NCBI RefSeq assembly: GCF_025151215.1
Contig: NZ_CP102286.1
Location: 186,001 to 250,000, forward strand
Origin: Parabacteroides merdae ATCC 43184
GTDB lineage: Bacteria; Bacteroidota; Bacteroidia; Bacteroidales; Tannerellaceae
Reading direction: 5' to 3'
DNA length: 64,000 nt
How positions within the stretch are numbered: the first letter of the stretch is position 1; the number at the start of each line of letters is the position of its first letter. The notes under the pieces were generated by a model. That model saw only the letters and a list, made by a program, of their open reading frames with translations. It was not told where the DNA came from and ran no database searches. The translations under genes and the position numbers were made by a program. Of this stretch, positions 1-8,452 are shown in pieces.

Positions 1-2
1 CC

Positions 3-1067
3 TGGAGTCCGGAAAGTCCTTTCCTCTATGATTTGGAGTACAAAGTATTGGATAAGAATGGAAATATAATTGATGAGGTCAATGGTTATGCCGGTATGCG
101 CAAAGTGCATATCGAAGGCAATAAGATTTATCTGAACAATAAGCCTTACTACCAGCGCCTGGTGCTCGACCAAGGTTTCTATCCCGACGGCATCTGGACG
201 GCTCCGAGTGACGAGGCGTTGAAACGGGATATCGAACTCTCTATGGAGGCAGGTTTCAATGGAGCACGCCTGCATCAGAAGGTTTTCGAAGAACGTTTCT
301 ATTATTGGGCGGATAAGATGGGTTATCTGACTTGGGGGGAAGCTTCCAGCTGGGGGATGGATTGTAACGATACGGAAACGGCTCGTAATTTCATTACCGA
401 ATGGAGTGAGATTGTGCAGCGCGACCGTAACCATCCGTCACTCCTGATCTGGACGCCGACCAACGAGGAGTTCTGGCCCGACCGTGTGCAATATCCGCGT
501 TTGATGCACGACCTCTACAACCTGACGAAAATGATCGATCCGACGCGTCCTTTCCATGGGGCAAGCGGTGGAACGCATATCGCAACCGATATCTGGACCG
601 TTCATAATTACGAACAGGACCCCGCCAAGTTGAAGGAGAAACTGTATAACGGTGGCAAACTGATGGAAGCTCCGAAATGGGAAATCCATCTGATGCCGAT
701 GAATATCGGTTACAACGGCCTGAAATATACCGACCAGTATGCTTTCCCGGAATACAAGAAGGACATGCCTTACTTGGTGGATGAGTTTGGCGGTATCAAA
801 TGGAATCCGTCGCAGCAGATGGAGAGCGCCCAGAATACATCCTGGGGATATGGCGAACCGCCTCGTTCCCTGGAAGAGTTCTATGCTCGTCTGGAAGGCC
901 AGGTGGATGCTGTGCTCTCTCTCTCAAATGATATTTGGGGCTATTGCTATACGCAGCTTACGGATGTGGAACAGGAGCAAAACGGTATTTATTATTACGA
1001 CCGTACCCCTAAGTTCGACATGAAGCGTATCCACGCCATTTTCAGTAAGACACCAGATTCAAAATAA
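3..1067 (+). CDS. Glycoside hydrolase family 2 protein, C-terminal part (5' end outside window)
   Basis: The open frame runs in from the left edge, so this is the C-terminal part of a longer gene. It opens with the WSPESPFLYDL segment typical of the junction between the immunoglobulin-like and TIM-barrel domains of GH2 enzymes. The rest is the barrel: the candidate acid/base Glu is in TPTNEE (codon 465-467) and the candidate nucleophile Glu is in LVDEFGG (codon 783-785). GH2 enzymes hydrolyse beta-galactosides, beta-mannosides or beta-glucuronides. The missing N-terminus and the family's breadth prevent naming a substrate. A hairpin and T-run follow the stop codon. The gene probably belongs to a polysaccharide-degradation locus to the left. 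Confidence 0.9.
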   Translation, partial: WSPESPFLYDLEYKVLDKNGNIIDEVNGYAGMRKVHIEGNKIYLNNKPYYQRLVLDQGFYPDGIWTAPSDEALKRDIELSMEAGFNGARLHQKVFEERFYYWADKMGYLTWGEASSWGMDCNDTETARNFITEWSEIVQRDRNHPSLLIWTPTNEEFWPDRVQYPRLMHDLYNLTKMIDPTRPFHGASGGTHIATDIWTVHNYEQDPAKLKEKLYNGGKLMEAPKWEIHLMPMNIGYNGLKYTDQYAFPEYKKDMPYLVDEFGGIKWNPSQQMESAQNTSWGYGEPPRSLEEFYARLEGQVDAVLSLSNDIWGYCYTQLTDVEQEQNGIYYYDRTPKFDMKRIHAIFSKTPDSK

Positions 1068-1084
1068 TAACGGACTAAAAATCA

Positions 1085-1125
1085 ATTAGGGGGCAGGGAA
1101 TATCCTTGTCCCCTAATTTTTTTTG
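1085..1125 (+). terminator. Rho-independent terminator after the GH2 gene
   Basis: A GC-rich stem (TTAGGGGGCAGGGA pairing with TCCTTGTCCCCTAA) around a short AATA loop is followed by a run of T. It begins 17 bp after the GH2 stop codon. Confidence 0.8.
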
Positions 1126-1188
1126 TGCCTATTCGGAGCGTTGTTTCTCAAAGTGGTAAGGAAAATGCAAAATGATCCTATCCGGACT

Positions 1189-1341
1189 CTGCCCGTTCTC
1201 AAGAAGCAACTGATCCGGAACATACCATAAACTATCTCGGAAGTCATAGTAAACTAATTCAAGGCATATAGCATATTATTTATATGTAGTACTACTTGTC
1301 ACGAATACGTAGTACTATCTATCATCAATTGGTAGTACTAC
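1189..1341. repeat. Dispersed intergenic element, copy A, with three GTAGTACTAC-type palindromes
   Basis: About 135 bp (1189-1323) match, at roughly 80-85 percent by eye, the reverse complement of 38388-38520. The element contains 10-bp palindromes GTAGTACTAC at 1286-1295 and 1332-1341 and a one-base variant at 1309-1318, each starting exactly 23 bp after the previous one. It fills much of the otherwise gene-free stretch 1126-1610, in which I see no credible coding region. Its function is unknown; the even spacing suggests a protein-binding array. Confidence 0.7.
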
Positions 1342-1614
1342 ATATGGGCAATTGGTGGTGACTGCCAATAGATACTTTGCTATATGTTATCATTTAGTTC
1401 TTGAGGTGTTTGGAGTTAGTTGATGGCATGAAACGAGTTAGTGTACCAGTTATCTGCAGACCGATGTCATTTTAGTCATTTGCCCAGCCATGTTTTGATA
1501 CGTTTGTTCATTGGCTTTTCAAAATAGTAGTAGGAAAGCAAACATATTATAATCGGTTTTCTTTCTCCTTGGTTTTATAGGCTTTTCTTAACACTCTGCG
1601 GGGGAGGAGCCGTA

Positions 1615-1645
1615 TTGTTTAAATCAATTATAATCTGTAACTTTG
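1615..1645 (+). promoter_or_regulatory. Bacteroidetes-type promoter for the DUF4290-murA operon
   Basis: A TTG at 1615-1617 and TAACTTTG (TAnnTTTG consensus) at 1638-1645 are separated by 20 bp, the usual -33/-7 layout in this phylum. The start codon lies 20 bp downstream, so the leader is short. Confidence 0.7.
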
Positions 1646-1665
1646 CCGGATAAACAGAATTTGTA

Positions 1666-2268
1666 ATGAAATATAATACAGAAGAAAAGAAATTGGTTAT
1701 GCCCGAATATGGACGCAATATACAGAATATGGTGGACTATTGCATTACCATTCAGGACAGGGAAGAACGTAAACGCTGTGCAGACACAATAATCAACATC
1801 ATGGGAAACATGTTTCCCCATTTACGCGATGTAAACGACTTCAAACATATTCTCTGGGATCACCTGGCTATTATGGCCGACTTCAAATTGGATATCGATT
1901 ATCCGTACGAGATCGTAAAGAAAGAAGACCTTTACTCACGTCCTCCGCGTATACCTTATAACAATTCGCGTATACGTTACCGTCATTACGGCAAGACGCT
2001 TGAGAAAATGATCCAGAAAGCAACCGAATTCGAACCGGGTGTGGAAAAGGACCAGTTGATTAAATTGCTGGCTACCCAAATGAAGAAATCGTTCCTTACC
2101 TGGAACAAGGAATCCGTAGACGATCGGAAGATATTCAAAGACCTCGACGAATTGTCGGAAGGTCAGATCATCTTGGATGAAGAGGTACATAAGCTGGCGG
2201 AAAGCCGTGATATACTCGCTCGCAACAATACGAACAACAAGAAAAACTATTCACGTAAAGGCCGATGA
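1666..2268 (+). CDS. DUF4290 domain-containing protein
   Basis: This 200-residue soluble protein matches the DUF4290 family, which is confined to Bacteroidetes and has no established function. It starts with MKYNTEEKKLVMPEYGRNIQ, has many charged residues and a basic Asn/Lys-rich tail, and shows no signal peptide or membrane segment. Its stop codon overlaps the murA start (ATGA, 4 bp), which implies translational coupling. A position just ahead of murA, rimM and dxr suggests a housekeeping role, but no activity can be inferred from the sequence. Confidence 0.85.
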   Translation: MKYNTEEKKLVMPEYGRNIQNMVDYCITIQDREERKRCADTIINIMGNMFPHLRDVNDFKHILWDHLAIMADFKLDIDYPYEIVKKEDLYSRPPRIPYNNSRIRYRHYGKTLEKMIQKATEFEPGVEKDQLIKLLATQMKKSFLTWNKESVDDRKIFKDLDELSEGQIILDEEVHKLAESRDILARNNTNNKKNYSRKGR

Positions 2269-3569
2269 GTTCATTTGTCATAGAAGGCGGTTACCGGTTG
2301 TCCGGTGAGATTGTTCCGCAGGGCGCAAAGAATGAAGCCTTGCAGGTCATTTGTGCAACATTGCTTACGCCGGAAAAAGTGACAATCCATAATGTACCGG
2401 ATATCCTGGATGTGAATAACCTGATACAACTCCTGCGCGACATGCAGGTGAAGGTGGAGCATCCGGCTGCCGATACCTATACATTTCAGGCCGATGCTGT
2501 CGACTTGAACTATCTGGAAACGGACGAGTTTTTGCGTAAAAGCGGTTCCTTGCGCGGTTCGGTGATGATAGTCGGTCCTCTGGTTGCCCGTTTTGGCAAG
2601 GCTTTGATCCCTAAGCCGGGAGGCGATAAGATCGGACGCCGTCGTCTGGATACTCACTTTGTCGGTATTCAGAAGCTGGGGGCTTGCTTCAGTTATGATC
2701 CTGACCGCCAGCTCTACGAAATAGAGGCGAAGAAGCTGAAAGGCGCCTATATGCTGCTTGATGAAGCTTCAGTGACCGGTACGGCCAATATCTTGATGGC
2801 GGCCGTGCTTGCAGAAGGAAAAACAACGATTTATAATGCCGCTTGCGAACCTTATCTGCAACAACTTTCTTCCATGCTGAATCGTATGGGAGCCCGTATT
2901 TCGGGTGTCGGCTCCAATTTGCTGACAATAGAAGGGGTTGAGGCGTTGGGTGGCACTACACATACGATCTTGCCGGATATGATCGAAGTAGGCAGTTTTA
3001 TCGGAATGGCTGCTATGACCGGTTCCGACATCACGATCAAAAATACAGGCTATGATATGTTGGGGATTATTCCCGATTCATTCCGTCGTCTGGGAATTAC
3101 GGTCGAACAAATCGGTGACGATATCCATGTCCCGACACACGATTCTTATCAGATCGAGACGTTTATCGACGGCTCTATTATGACGATTGCCGATGCTCCC
3201 TGGCCGGGACTGACGCCGGACTTGCTGAGTGTCTTCCTCGTTGTGGCGACGCAGGCTGTCGGCAGTGTGCTGATCCATCAGAAGATGTTCGAAAGCCGTC
3301 TCTTCTTTGTCGACAAACTGATCGACATGGGAGCGCAGATCATTCTTTGCGATCCGCACAGGGCGACTGTGATTGGGTTGGGCAATCGTTTCAAACTGCG
3401 TGGTTCCAATATGGTTTCTCCGGATATTCGTGCCGGCATTGCTTTGCTGATTGCGGCGATGAGTGCCGAAGGTACCAGCCATATCCATAATATCGACCAG
3501 ATAGACCGTGGATATCAGAATATTGACAAACGGTTGAACGGCATCGGGGCGCGTATTACCCGACTTTAA
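2265..3569 (+). CDS. murA: UDP-N-acetylglucosamine 1-carboxyvinyltransferase (MurA)
   Basis: MurA transfers the enolpyruvyl group of phosphoenolpyruvate to UDP-GlcNAc, the first committed step of peptidoglycan synthesis in the cytoplasm. The 434-residue length and the EPSP-synthase-like fold motifs fit the family, including the KNEALQ lysine (K22) and the loop PGGDKIGRRRLDTHF. In most MurA enzymes that loop reads PGGCAIG and its Cys is the residue alkylated by fosfomycin. Here the position is Asp (D121, codon 2625-2627), a natural variant known from other bacteria that keeps activity and gives intrinsic fosfomycin insensitivity. The gene overlaps the DUF4290 stop by 4 bp and is followed 11 bp later by rimM. 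Confidence 0.96.
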   Translation: MSSFVIEGGYRLSGEIVPQGAKNEALQVICATLLTPEKVTIHNVPDILDVNNLIQLLRDMQVKVEHPAADTYTFQADAVDLNYLETDEFLRKSGSLRGSVMIVGPLVARFGKALIPKPGGDKIGRRRLDTHFVGIQKLGACFSYDPDRQLYEIEAKKLKGAYMLLDEASVTGTANILMAAVLAEGKTTIYNAACEPYLQQLSSMLNRMGARISGVGSNLLTIEGVEALGGTTHTILPDMIEVGSFIGMAAMTGSDITIKNTGYDMLGIIPDSFRRLGITVEQIGDDIHVPTHDSYQIETFIDGSIMTIADAPWPGLTPDLLSVFLVVATQAVGSVLIHQKMFESRLFFVDKLIDMGAQIILCDPHRATVIGLGNRFKLRGSNMVSPDIRAGIALLIAAMSAEGTSHIHNIDQIDRGYQNIDKRLNGIGARITRL

Positions 3570-3580
3570 ACATTCTTGTC

Positions 3581-4102
3581 ATGATTAAGAAAGAAGATGT
3601 TTTCAAGATAGGACAGTTTGCCAAACCTCACGGCATAAAGGGGGAGATCGCGCTGGTTACAAACAGCGATGTTTTTGACGATTCGGACGATCCGTATATT
3701 ATATGTGAGATGGATGGGATCCTGGTCCCTTTTTTCATCGAGGAGTATCGCTATAAGACGGATACCGTTATCCTTCTGAAGTTGAAGAATGTGGACGATG
3801 AGAAAGCGGCCCGTGAATTTTCCAACCGCGAAGTCTTTTATTCGCTCGATGAAGTGGACAGGGATGACTTGGTGGGAGATATGACATGGGATAGCTTTAT
3901 CGGTTATCGGGTCATAGACGAACATCATGGCGAAATTGGCGAGATTACTGATGTCGACGAGTCAACCATCAATGTCCTTTTGCAGATCGACCATAACGGT
4001 GAAGAACTGTTGTTGCCTGCCGCCGAGGAACTGATCTTGTCTGCCGATCATGAGAATAAGACGCTGGCCGTTTCCGTTCCGGAAGGTCTGTTGGATTTAT
4101 GA
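3581..4102 (+). CDS. rimM: 16S rRNA maturation factor RimM
   Basis: RimM assists late assembly of the 30S subunit by binding ribosomal protein S19 and helping mature the 16S rRNA head domain. The 173 residues show the usual two parts: an N-terminal RimM barrel beginning KIGQFAKPHGIKGE (the family signature) and a C-terminal PRC-barrel around residues 100-170. The ATG at 3581 follows murA by 11 bp, so the two are probably co-transcribed. The length is normal for the family. Confidence 0.95.
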   Translation: MIKKEDVFKIGQFAKPHGIKGEIALVTNSDVFDDSDDPYIICEMDGILVPFFIEEYRYKTDTVILLKLKNVDDEKAAREFSNREVFYSLDEVDRDDLVGDMTWDSFIGYRVIDEHHGEIGEITDVDESTINVLLQIDHNGEELLLPAAEELILSADHENKTLAVSVPEGLLDL

Positions 4103-4117
4103 AATTGACGAATACAC

Positions 4118-4990
4118 ATGGCACAAAAGCAAAGACGAACAAATAAGAAATCATTCTGGCACCGGATTAGGTTTAAATACAAACTGTCTTTCTTCAATGA
4201 AGGAACGCTGGAGGAAGTATGGTCTTTCCGGTTGTCACAGCTTTCCGCATTTGCGATGTTGGCCTTGTTTGCTTTCTTGCTGATCGCTTTTACTGCCTTT
4301 ATCATTATTAAGACACCGATACGGAACTATCTGCCGGGTTATCTGGATGTGGAAGTTCGTAAGGAGATCATGCAGAATGCCTTGCGTGCCGATTCGTTGG
4401 AAAGGATGATCCAGATACAATCTCTTTATCTGAATAATGTGGCGGGTATTCTGTCGGGGACGATGCCGATCGATTCGATTCGAGAGATCGATTCGCTGGC
4501 ACGAGTGAACCCTGACTATGAGATTCCTCAAACGAAGGAGGAAAAGAAGTTTGTAAAGGATTTTGAAGAGGCGGAGAAATACAACTTGGCAGTCTTGGAC
4601 CCGAATCCGGTTCCTACTGACGGTGTCTTTTTCTACAAGCCTGTAGATGGAGTGGTTTCTTCTCATTATAATGCCAATATCCGGCATTATGGTGTCGACT
4701 TGGTTGCAGCCCCGAAGGAAAGCGTGCTGGCTACGTTGGATGGCACGGTGGTCTTTGCTGGCTTCGATCCGAACTCCGGGAATGTGATACAGGTGCAGCA
4801 TAGGAATGGTTTTTTATCTATTTATAAACATAACGAATTATTGCTGAAAGAGGTGGGCGACCGCGTCGTCGCGGGAGAGGCCATTGCTCTGGTAGGCAAT
4901 ACGGGGAAATTGTCGACCGGTCCCCATCTCCATTTCGAGTTGTGGTATAAAGGTGGCCCAGTCAATCCCGAAGAATATATAGCATTTTAA
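4118..4990 (+). CDS. M23 family metallopeptidase (LytM-type, membrane anchored)
   Basis: This is a predicted cell-wall hydrolase. A basic N-terminal tail (residues 1-40) is followed by one membrane segment (about 42-64), a helical linker, and a C-terminal LytM domain (about 165-285). The zinc ligands expected for M23 peptidases are present: H190 and D194 in HYGVD, and H270 and H272 in GPHLHFELW. It should therefore be an active endopeptidase acting on peptidoglycan peptides in the periplasm, anchored in the inner membrane. It lies 15 bp after rimM and 5 bp before dxr, inside the same run. The exact bond cleaved cannot be told from sequence. Confidence 0.92.
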   Translation: MAQKQRRTNKKSFWHRIRFKYKLSFFNEGTLEEVWSFRLSQLSAFAMLALFAFLLIAFTAFIIIKTPIRNYLPGYLDVEVRKEIMQNALRADSLERMIQIQSLYLNNVAGILSGTMPIDSIREIDSLARVNPDYEIPQTKEEKKFVKDFEEAEKYNLAVLDPNPVPTDGVFFYKPVDGVVSSHYNANIRHYGVDLVAAPKESVLATLDGTVVFAGFDPNSGNVIQVQHRNGFLSIYKHNELLLKEVGDRVVAGEAIALVGNTGKLSTGPHLHFELWYKGGPVNPEEYIAF

Positions 4991-4995
4991 TACGC

Positions 4996-6147
4996 ATGAA
5001 AAGAAACTTGGCCATATTAGGTTCTACAGGTTCTATCGGAACGCAGGCTTTGGAAGTAGTCAGCGAACATCCTGACCTTTTTGAAGTATATGCTCTTACT
5101 GCCAATAATCAGGTGGATCTGCTGATTAATCAGGCACGTAAATATATGCCTGAAGTGGTGGTAATCGCCAACGAGCAGAAATATCCCGAACTGAAGGAGG
5201 CATTGGAAGACCTTCCCATCAAGGTATGGGCGGGTTCGGATGCCATTGCCCAGGTCGTCCAGTCGGAACCGATCGATATGGTGCTGACGGCAATGGTGGG
5301 ATATGCAGGACTGAAACCGACGATCGCAGCGATCAAAGCCGGTAAGGCGATCGCATTGGCAAACAAAGAGACGCTGGTGGTGGCCGGCGAACTGATCACG
5401 GCTTTGGCTGTCGAACACAAAGTGCCGATCCTGCCTGTAGACTCTGAACATTCTGCCATTTTCCAGTGTTTAGCGGGAGAGTGGGAGAACCCAGTGGAAA
5501 AGATATTGCTGACGGCTTCCGGCGGCCCTTTCCGTACCAAGACAATGGAGGAACTGGCAGTTGTGACCAAGGCACAGGCGTTGAAGCATCCCAACTGGAG
5601 TATGGGGGCGAAAATCACGATCGACTCGGCGTCGATGATGAACAAGGGGTTCGAGATGATAGAGGCGAAGTGGCTGTTCGGGGTTACGCCGGAACAGATA
5701 CAGGTCGTGGTGCATCCGCAGTCGGTGATCCATTCGATGGTTCAGTTTGAAGATGGTGCGGTGATCGCCCAGTTGGGGATTCCCGACATGAAACTTCCGA
5801 TCAGCTATGCTTTCTCATATCCCAAGCGGTTGCACAGTAAAGCACCCCGTTTGGACTTCACTCAATATGCGACGCTTACTTTCGAGGAGCCGGATATGGA
5901 ACGTTTCCGTAACTTGGCGTTTGCGTTCGATGCAGTCAGGAAAGGTGGTAATATGCCTTGTATCTTGAATGCTGCCAACGAAGTAGTGGTCGCTGCTTTC
6001 CTGCGTGACGAGATCGGCTTCTTGCAGATGAGCGACGTGATTGAAAAAACAATGGCGAAAGCCACTTTCATCTCTGTCCCTACCTACGAAGATTATGTGG
6101 CGACGGATGCGGAGGCGAGAAAAATTGCGGAGCAATTTTTTAATTGA
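4996..6147 (+). CDS. dxr: 1-deoxy-D-xylulose 5-phosphate reductoisomerase
   Basis: Dxr makes 2-C-methyl-D-erythritol 4-phosphate in the non-mevalonate isoprenoid pathway, using NADPH and a divalent metal. The 383-residue protein begins with the NADP-binding motif LGSTGSIG. It contains LANKE (residues around 125) and PVDSEHSAIFQC, the conserved metal- and substrate-binding segment. Family length is normal. It follows the M23 gene by only 5 bp. The pathway provides undecaprenyl phosphate for cell-wall synthesis, which fits its place beside murA. Confidence 0.97.
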   Translation: MKRNLAILGSTGSIGTQALEVVSEHPDLFEVYALTANNQVDLLINQARKYMPEVVVIANEQKYPELKEALEDLPIKVWAGSDAIAQVVQSEPIDMVLTAMVGYAGLKPTIAAIKAGKAIALANKETLVVAGELITALAVEHKVPILPVDSEHSAIFQCLAGEWENPVEKILLTASGGPFRTKTMEELAVVTKAQALKHPNWSMGAKITIDSASMMNKGFEMIEAKWLFGVTPEQIQVVVHPQSVIHSMVQFEDGAVIAQLGIPDMKLPISYAFSYPKRLHSKAPRLDFTQYATLTFEEPDMERFRNLAFAFDAVRKGGNMPCILNAANEVVVAAFLRDEIGFLQMSDVIEKTMAKATFISVPTYEDYVATDAEARKIAEQFFN

Positions 6148-6247
6148 TAGTTAGGAGAGAAAATATTATAAAGAAAGATAATAGATAATAATTAAGAACA
6201 AGACGATTGAGGATGGACAAGGGACAAGAAGAAGTATGAAGGTATTT

Positions 6248-6277
6248 AATTGTCAATTGTTCATTGTCAATTGTCAA
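6248..6277. repeat. ATTGTCAA-type short-unit intergenic repeat
   Basis: Units of AATTGTCAATTG are repeated in the leader between dxr and rseP. AATTGTCAATTG is close to self-complementary (AATTG...CAATT) and can fold back. The same family occurs at 48449-48562 and 62928-63056. Confidence 0.7.
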
Positions 6278-6287
6278 GAGACAAAGT

Positions 6288-7622
6288 ATGGAGACATTTT
6301 TAGTTAAGGCTCTACAGCTCATTTTGAGTTTATCGATATTGGTGTTGGTCCACGAATTCGGACATTTTATCTTTGCTCGTATCTTTAAGGTTCGGGTGGA
6401 GAAATTTTACCTTTTCTTTGACCCGTGGTTCTCGATTTTCAAGTTTAAGCCTAAAAACAGTGATACGGAGTATGGTGTCGGCTGGCTTCCTTTGGGAGGT
6501 TATTGCAAGATATCCGGTATGATCGATGAGAGTATGGACAAGGAGGCGATGGCACAGCCGCCGAAACCTTATGAGTTCCGTTCTAAGCCTGCCGGACAAC
6601 GGTTGATGATCATGGTTGCCGGTGTGTTGTTTAACTTTTTGTTGGCGCTGTTTATTTATTCGATGGTGTTGTTCACTTGGGGGGATACGTTCCTGCCGTT
6701 GAAAAATGTGAAGGCGGGTATGGATTATAGTGAGACTTTCCATAACGTTGGATTCCAGGATGGCGATATCTTGCTGAAAGCGGACGATACGGAGTTGGAG
6801 CGTTTCGGAGAGGATTGTTTCCGCCGTGTACTCAATGCACAGACCGTAACGGTTTTGCGTGGTGGTGTTGAAACGGTAATTCCCATCCCTGAAGATATGG
6901 CACAGCGCGTTATGCGGGATAAGAAAGGATTTGCCTCCTATCGTTTCCCGATGGTCGTGCGCGAATTGGGTAAGACGGAAAGTGGCGAATCACCTGCCGC
7001 AGTTGCCGGTTTGCAACCGGGAGACAGTATCGTTTCTATTAATGGCATCGTAACCCCTTCTTTCTATGAGGTAGGTGAAGTGCTTGCACAAAATAAGGAT
7101 AAGGATGTATTGGTCGGTTTTTATCGTGCCGGTATCCCGCAGACATTGACACTGCATACGGATACGGCTGGGAAAATGGGTATTTATTCTGTTTCGCCTT
7201 TTGATATGTATCAGACGGTGACTCGTAAATATGGTTTCTTCGAATCTTTCCCTGCCGGTGTTATGTTAGGTGTGAACACTCTGAAAGGGTATGTCAGCGA
7301 CATGAAATATGTCTTTACGAAAGAAGGAGCTTCCAGCCTGGGAGGGTTCGGTACGATCGGCAGTCTGTTCCCGGCGGAATGGGATTGGCATTCGTTCTGG
7401 ATGAAAACGGCTTTCCTTTCTATCATCCTCGCCTTTATGAATATTCTGCCGATTCCGGCTTTGGACGGCGGGCATGTGATGTTCCTGCTCTATGAAGTGA
7501 TTGCACGCCGCAAGCCGAGTGACAAATTCCTCGAATATGCACAAGTTACCGGGATGTTCCTGTTGTTTGCTTTACTGATCTATGCGAACGGAAACGACAT
7601 TTTCAGGTTCTTCTTCAAGTAG
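6288..7622 (+). CDS. rseP: RIP metalloprotease RseP (site-2 protease family)
   Basis: This is an intramembrane zinc protease that cleaves membrane-bound anti-sigma factors or remnant signal peptides. The first transmembrane helix carries the catalytic HEFGH (residues 22-26). The last part has the NILPIPALDGGH motif that supplies the third metal ligand. Two PDZ-like regions lie between them (about residues 100-300). The ATG at 6288 is preferred because the frame upstream of it runs through the short-unit repeat and uses only a TTG. It is separated from dxr by 140 bp, so it may have its own promoter. Confidence 0.93.
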   Translation: METFLVKALQLILSLSILVLVHEFGHFIFARIFKVRVEKFYLFFDPWFSIFKFKPKNSDTEYGVGWLPLGGYCKISGMIDESMDKEAMAQPPKPYEFRSKPAGQRLMIMVAGVLFNFLLALFIYSMVLFTWGDTFLPLKNVKAGMDYSETFHNVGFQDGDILLKADDTELERFGEDCFRRVLNAQTVTVLRGGVETVIPIPEDMAQRVMRDKKGFASYRFPMVVRELGKTESGESPAAVAGLQPGDSIVSINGIVTPSFYEVGEVLAQNKDKDVLVGFYRAGIPQTLTLHTDTAGKMGIYSVSPFDMYQTVTRKYGFFESFPAGVMLGVNTLKGYVSDMKYVFTKEGASSLGGFGTIGSLFPAEWDWHSFWMKTAFLSIILAFMNILPIPALDGGHVMFLLYEVIARRKPSDKFLEYAQVTGMFLLFALLIYANGNDIFRFFFK

Positions 7623-7644
7623 TGAAGTAAATGATATATGAATA

Positions 7645-7690
7645 AACAGCCGCTTATCATTCTTTTAACAGAGATGGATAAGCGGCTGTT
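7645..7690. terminator. Strong stem-loop after rseP, between convergent genes
   Basis: A perfect 14-bp stem (AACAGCCGCTTATC, 7645-7658, with its complement at 7677-7690) encloses an 18-nt loop. It lies between rseP (plus) and bioD (minus), so it could stop transcription from both sides. Confidence 0.75.
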
Positions 7691-7725
7691 CTTGTAAAGA
7701 GACGTCTGTTTAAGCTGAGGCATCA

Positions 7726-7747
7726 TTCAAAACACCGGTGTTTTGAA
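7726..7747. terminator. Perfect 22-bp palindrome downstream of bioD
   Basis: The core AAAACACCGGTGTTTT extends to 22 perfectly self-complementary bases, with T/A tracts at both ends. It sits 20 bp after the bioD stop codon and probably contributes to ending the bio operon transcript. Confidence 0.5.
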
Positions 7748-7766
7748 AAGGAGGGGTAGAGGGAGC

Positions 7767-8444
7767 TTAGAACAGGCTGCTGATATCTATGTCTGCCACT
7801 CCTGCCGTTGCTTCCGGAAGTGTGATAAGGGCAGTTTCTGGAAATTCCTTTTCCAGATATTGGGTGAGGTATTCCAGGGTGTTGGCGGTTATCAGTTCGT
7901 CTGTAGGCGGATAAAGATTGTAAACAACCGTTCGGACCGGAATTCCGTATTGTTTGCAGGCGTAGAGACTTAATAATGTATGGTTGATGCTACCTAATTT
8001 GCCGGATGTCACCAGGATAACCGGGTATCCTTGCTCTTTTACATAATCGATGGCGAGCGAATGAAAATCGTTCGGAACCATCAATCCGCCCGCACCTTCC
8101 AGCAAGACGTACTCATATTTCTCTTGTAGGCGGCGGGTTGCCTCGGTGATGACAGAGAGATCGATTGTCTTCCCGTCTTTCTCCGCAGCCATGTGGGGAG
8201 AGCAGGGATAGGTGAAGATGTAAGGACAAGTTAATCCGGCTTTATCCTCTTCAGTGAAAGGAATTCCCTGTATTTTCCGGTGCATTTCGATATCTTCCGA
8301 GACTTCTGTGCAACCCGTTTGAATCATTTTCTGGGTGATGACTTTTTTCCCTTTTTCAGCCAATGCGCATGCAATCATGCCGGTGGCGAAAGTTTTACCG
8401 ATATTGGTATCGATTCCTGTAATAAATAAGACTGTTCCTTTCAT
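7767..8444 (-). CDS. bioD: Dethiobiotin synthetase
   Basis: BioD is an ATP-dependent carboxylase that closes the ureido ring of dethiobiotin from 7,8-diaminopelargonic acid and CO2. The 225-residue protein starts MKGTVLFITGIDTNIGKT, which contains the P-loop, and has EGAGGLMVP, the conserved substrate loop. An in-frame extension upstream of 8444 overlaps bioC in another frame and has no family similarity, so the ATG at 8444 is chosen. It is the last gene of the bio operon, 8 bp after bioC. Confidence 0.95.
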   Translation of the reverse strand: MKGTVLFITGIDTNIGKTFATGMIACALAEKGKKVITQKMIQTGCTEVSEDIEMHRKIQGIPFTEEDKAGLTCPYIFTYPCSPHMAAEKDGKTIDLSVITEATRRLQEKYEYVLLEGAGGLMVPNDFHSLAIDYVKEQGYPVILVTSGKLGSINHTLLSLYACKQYGIPVRTVVYNLYPPTDELITANTLEYLTQYLEKEFPETALITLPEATAGVADIDISSLF

Positions 8445-8452
8445 ATCCTTTT

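Noticed and set aside
1126..1610. Possible CRISPR array because of regularly spaced GTAGTACTAC units
   Set aside because: The repeat is only 10 bp, the spacing is 13 bp between units, and there are only two or three units and no cas genes.
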